From: Rebecca billardiae RCC1528
Taxonomy: Eukaryota; Haptophyta
Direction: 5' to 3'
DNA length: 64,000 nt
NCBI GenBank assembly: GCA_965240325.2
Contig: OZ251242.1
Location: 1,426,001 to 1,490,000 of the forward strand
Numbering within the stretch: position 1 is the stretch's first letter; each line of letters begins with the position of its first letter. Shown here in pieces: positions 60,030 to 64,000 of the stretch. Under the pieces are notes generated by a model. The model had not been told where the DNA came from. It made no database searches and saw nothing but the letters and a program-made list of their open reading frames with translations. The position numbers and the translations under genes are program-made.

Positions 60030-61130
60030 GAGATGGCGGTCGCTGGTCGACCCTCTCCAGCGGGGCGGCCGTTTGGGCGTCCTCTCGCGGGCGGGCGCCA
60101 CGCGGAGGCGCGCGGCGGCGCTCGCGCACCGCAGCGGTCGGCCCGCCTCTTCTCGCGTATGCCCAGTAGCGGCTGCTCGCGCACGGGCGCGCGTCTCCAC
60201 GCTGCCTGGCGCGGCGCGCGCGGCGCGAGTGCGCGCGCGAGTGCGCGCGGCGTACTTTGGCGGCGCGGGCCGAGTGGGCCACGGTTCGTGCGCTGCTCCA
60301 GACTGCACGTGAGGCTGAGCCGCCGGCGCTCGCGCCCGTCCCGCCGCGCGCCGCCGCGCGCCCCTCGGCGCGGCCTCACGAGAGCGCGTCGGCACGGGTG
60401 GTGATGAAGCGGGCTTTGTTGGACAGCGCGGTCCACACGCGTGCCTTTAGGCTTCGCGCCGCGCACCGCGCTCGCTGGAGCCCTCTCGTCCCGCCGCGCG
60501 GCGCACACGTCAGCGCGCTGGCGCGGGCGCGGGCGTGCTGTGTCAGGGGACTGGGTTGCTGCCCTCACGGTGTGTCGGCGTGCCGCAAGGCGGACCGCCG
60601 GTCGGGCGCGGCCTATCGCCTCGCCGTGTCTCGGATGGCGCGGCGCGTGCACGCGGCCCGCCGCCGCGTGCGCTCGACGCGGCGGCGGCGGGCAGCCGCC
60701 ATCGTGAGCTCGTCGCCTGCCGAGATCGTGCCGAGAGCTCGCGATCTGCTCGGGCGAGATTTGCAGAGCGACGCCGCTCAACAGTCAAATGCGATGGCGG
60801 CCGGCCCTCTCTTCCGGCGGAGCATGGTGTGGGCGTCATCTCTCGGGCGTGCGCCGCGCGGAGGCGCGCGCGGCGGCGGCTCGGCGCGCACTGGGCGCGG
60901 TGGCGAGCCCGTTGGATTTCGCGTGCGCGGTGCGACGGCTGCCTGCGCGCGGCAGTGGCGCGCGCTGGCGCCGCGCCCGGCCGCGGGCCGGCGCCTCCGC
61001 GCTGCCTCGTGCGGCGCGAGCGCGCGCGCGGCGTGCGGGGCAGCGCCGGCCGATAGTGTTACGATGTTTGCGCTGCTCCGGGCTGCATGCGAAGCCAAAG
61101 CTCCGGCGCTCGCGCCGCGCACGCCCTGCC
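60030..61130. repeat. Direct duplication with ~0.77-kb offset
   Basis: The segment 60030-60360 is repeated at about 60795-61130. Paired marks include the CTCTC...GGGCGTC block at 60057 and 60810, and CGCTGCTCC at 60292 and 61071 followed by GACTGCACGTGAGGC / GGCTGCATGCGAAGC. Many differences; no gene inside recognised. Confidence 0.6.
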
Positions 61131-61139
61131 CCGGCGCCG

Positions 61140-61860
61140 CCGCCGGCTCGGCCGTGCGCTCGGCAGCAGCGGCAGCCAGCGCGCTCGCGTCCGCGTCGGC
61201 TCCGCAGCTTGCGCTCGCCAACGGCGCTGCGCGAGCTTGCGCGCTGCCGGCCAGCGCCGCACGGGGTCCCGATGGGCCGTTCCCTCGCCCCCGCCACGAT
61301 CGCGCCGCGAGGTGGCGGCGATGATGCGCGCGCGGCCGTGCACTCGGCAGCAGCAGCAGCGGCAGCAGCAGCAGCGGCAGCCGGCACGCGCGCGGCCGCG
61401 TCGGCGCCGCGGCCCGCGCTCGCAGACTGCGCTGCGCGATCTTGCGCACTGCCGGCCAGCGCCGCACGGGGTTCCGATGGGCCGTTCCCTCGCCCCCGCC
61501 AAGATCGCGCCGCGAGGTGGCGGCGGTGATGCGCGCGCGGCCGGCTCGGCATTGTGCTCGGCAGCAGCAGCAGCAGCCTGCGCGGCCGCGACCGCACGCC
61601 AGCTCTTGCTCGCCTTCGGCTCGGCGAAAGGTGGTGTGCGGCGGCGCAGCGCCGCGCGGGATGCATACGCGCCGCTCCATCACCTCGCGCCGACCTGTCG
61701 CCGCAGCGCTCGGGCGAGGGCGCGCACGCGCGGCCGGCTCGGCCGCGCACCGCGCAGCAGCAGCCGCAGCGGCCTGCGCGGCCGCTGCACGCGTCAGCTC
61801 TCGCTCGCCTTCGGCTCGGCGAAAGCTGGCGCGTGTCGGCTTAGTGCCGGGTGGTACGAG
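61140..61860. repeat. Tandem repeats of about 200 bp
   Basis: The block CCGATGGGCCGTTCCCTCGC occurs at about 61269 and 61470 (period ~201 bp), each followed by GCGCCGCGAGGTGGCGGCG and a CAG/GCA-rich stretch. A third, more diverged unit extends to about 61860. This lies directly upstream of the 186-bp array. Confidence 0.75.
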
Positions 61861-61869
61861 CCACACGCC

Positions 61870-64000
61870 CGATGGCCGTCGCGAGAATATGTGCTGGGCG
61901 CGGCCTCGTCGGACTCAGCGCCCCTCACCAGCCGCGCGCGCGCCGTCGGCGCCGGGCCAGTGGCAGTTAGAGCAAGTAGCCGCGAAGGGGGTCACGCAAG
62001 GCCCGCTCTCGAGCGAGCGCTCGCTGGCCGTCGAGACTATGTGTTGAACGGCTCCGAACCGCCAGGTAGAGGTGAGAGCGGCGCGTGCGTGGCCTCGCTC
62101 TTGTCACCTACCGGCCGCGCGCGCGCTCGGCGGGGCCGGCAAGTGCGGCAGTTACAACGAATTGGTGTCGTAGGGACGGTCACGCAGAGCCCGCTCTCGA
62201 GCGAGCGCTCGCTATAGCCGTCGAGCATATGTGTCGGGCGGCACCTAACCGCCAGGTGGAGGCGAGAGCGGCGCGTGCTTGGCCTCGCTCTGGTCACCCA
62301 CCGGCCGCGCGCGCGCTCGGCTGTGCAGTCGAGTTGCAGTTATATCGAATTGGTGTCGTAGGGACGGTCGCGCAGGGCCAGCTCTCGAGCGAGCGCTTGC
62401 TGGCCGTCGAGCATATGTGTCGGGCGGCTCCGAACCGCCGGGTAGAGGTGAGAGCGGCGCGTGCTTGGCTTGGCTCTGGTCACCTACCGGCCGCGCGCGC
62501 GCTCAGCTGCTCAGGCGGGTGGCAGTTACGGCAAATAGGCCGCATAGGGACGGTCGCGCAGGGCCCGCTCTCGAGCGAGCGCTTGCTGGCCGTCGAACAT
62601 ATGTGCTGGGGGGCTCCGAACCGCCGGGTAGAGGTGAGAGCGGCGCGTGCTTGGCTTGGCTCTGGTCACCTACCGGCCGCGCGCGCGCTCGGCTGCTCAG
62701 GCGGATGGCAGTTACGGCAAACAGGCCGCATAGGGACGGTCACGCAGGGCCCGCTCTCGAGCGAGCGCTCGCTGTCCGTCGAGCATATGTGCTGGGGGGC
62801 TCCGAACCGCCGGGTAGAGGTGAGAGCGGCGCGTGTGTGGCTTGGCTCTGGTCACCTACCGGCCGCGCGCGCGCTCGGCGGGGCCGGCGGGTGGCAGTTA
62901 AGGCAAACAGGCCGCATAGGGACGGTCACGCAGGGCCCGCTCTCGAGTGAGCACTCGCTGTCCGTCGAGCATATGTGCTGGGGGGCTCCGAACCGCCGGG
63001 TAGAGGTGAGAGCGGCGCGTGCTTGGCTTGGCTCTGGTCACCTACCGGCCGCGCGCGCGCTCGGCTGCTCAGGCGGGTGGCAGTTAGGGCAAACAGGCCG
63101 CATAGGGACGGTCACGCAGGGCCCGCTCTCGAGCGAGCGCTTGCTGGCCGTCGAGCATATGTGTTGGGGGGCTCCGAACCGCCGGGTAGAGGCGAGAGCG
63201 GCGCATGCTTGGCTTGGCTCTGGTCACCTACCGGCCGCGCGCGCGCTCGGCGGCTCACGCGGGTGGCAGTTAATGCAAACCGGCCGCATATGGACGGTCA
63301 CGCAGGGCCCGCTCTCGAGCGAGCGCTTGCTGGCCGTCGAGCATATGTGTCGGGCGGCTCCGAACCGCCGGGTAGAGGTGAGAGCGGCGCGTGTGTGGCT
63401 TGGCTCTGGTCACCTACCGGCCGCGCGCGCGCTCGGCGGGGCCGGCGGGTGGCAGCTAAAGCAAATAGGCCGCATAGGGACGGTCACGCAGGGCCCGCTC
63501 TCGAGTGAGCGCTCGCTGTCCGTCGAGCATATGTGCTGGGGGGCTCCGAACCGCCGGGTAGAGGTGAGAGCGGCGCGTGCTTGGCTTGGCTCTGGTCACC
63601 TACCGGCCGCGCGCGCGCTCGGCTGCTCAGGCGGGTGGCAGTTAGGGCAAACAGGCCGCATAGGGACGGTCACGCAGGGCCCGCTCTCGAGCGAGCGCTT
63701 GCTGGCCGTCGAGCATATGTGCTGGGGGGCTCCGAACCGCCGGGTAGAGGTGAGAGCGGGGCGTGCTTGGCTTGGCTCTGGTCACCTACCGGCCGCGCGG
63801 GCGGTCGGTGGCTCAGGCGGGTGGCAGCTACGGCAAACAGGCCGCATAGGGACGGTCACGCAGGGCCCGCTCTCGAGCGAGCGCTTGCTGGCCGTCGAGC
63901 ATATGTGTCGGGCGGCTCCGAACCGCCGGGTAGAGGTGAGAGCGGCGCGTGCTTGGCTTGGCTCTGGTCACATACAGGCCGCGCGCGGCCGCGCGTGAAG
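61870..64000 (+). repeat. 186-bp satellite array with conserved open reading frame
   Basis: The word CATATGTG recurs at 62226, 62412, 62598, 62784, 62970, 63156, 63342, 63528, 63714 and 63900, an exact spacing of 186 bp. Two more degenerate units precede it (about 61885-62225). Units are nearly identical, with variation concentrated just after the GCGCGCGCGCTCGG segment. Because 186 is 62 x 3, one plus-strand frame stays open from 62085 to 63998 (637 codons of a 62-residue repeat, with units such as APNRRVEVRAARAWLGSGHL), and a second frame stays open for long parts. No known domain matches. The final unit diverges near the window end. Most likely non-coding satellite DNA. Confidence 0.92.

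Noticed and set aside
62085-63998. A 637-aa repetitive protein gene
   Set aside because: No start context, domain or transcript evidence; more than one frame is open. Kept as a satellite with a testable note instead of a gene.
61870-64000. CRISPR-like array
   Set aside because: Units are 186 bp with near-identical sequence over the whole period and no short repeat alternating with unique spacers; the genome is eukaryotic.

Overview
The window is a piece of nuclear genome from a photosynthetic microbial eukaryote with extreme GC content (coding DNA and introns are mostly G and C; only intergenic stretches hold A/T-rich DNA). Signs of a eukaryote are about 19 short spliceosomal introns, Sm protein E, the cohesin factor PDS5, an SGF29-type double-Tudor protein, an FCP1-type CTD phosphatase and an NAA60-type acetyltransferase. 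Signs of a plastid are a DUF3119 protein, a probable PsbP-like lumen protein and a PPR protein with a targeting leader. The DUF3119 and PPR proteins begin with signal-peptide-like hydrophobic segments, which suggests a secondary plastid. A high-GC haptophyte (for example Pavlovales) or pelagophyte fits best; this is inference, because no marker gene names the species.

Layout. 1-6.1 kb: PDS5 (minus strand, cut by the left edge). 6.5-9.8 kb: a C2HC zinc-finger protein. 9.8-12.4 kb: intergenic DNA and copy 1 of a 1.6-kb dispersed element, whose inverted partner lies at 48.2-49.8 kb. 12.5-13.3 kb: an F-box-like Cys-rich protein. 13.8-19.1 kb: two divergent paralogues of a secreted RTX-like glycine/aspartate repeat protein. 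20-23.7 kb: SGF29-like protein and a Cys-rich membrane protein. 23.8-26.6 kb: a fused glutathione-dependent formaldehyde dehydrogenase and S-formylglutathione hydrolase. 26.9-29.1 kb: PsbP-like protein and a UPF0235/STEEP1-type protein. 30.4-32.5 kb: two-pore K+ channel and SmE. 33.2-41.2 kb: coiled-coil membrane protein, DUF3119 protein, FCP1-like phosphatase, PhyH-type dioxygenase and a multi-pass membrane protein. 42.9-47.8 kb: PPR protein, 2OG oxygenase and NAA60-like acetyltransferase. 50-55 kb: TPR protein, a second PhyH protein and a hybrid histidine kinase.

From 55.2 kb to the right end I recognise no intact gene. This part is built of degenerate direct duplications whose period becomes shorter toward the right (about 1.5 kb, 0.77 kb, 0.2 kb), ending in a 186-bp tandem satellite. 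It looks subtelomeric or pericentromeric and contains an RCC1-repeat pseudogene fragment.

The genes mostly look like independent housekeeping units, often in head-to-head pairs with 140-380 bp between start codons. Two local groupings stand out. One is the single-polypeptide formaldehyde oxidation pathway, whose reading frame depends on an 8-nt microexon. The other is the divergent RTX-like pair, whose paralogues differ in intron content.
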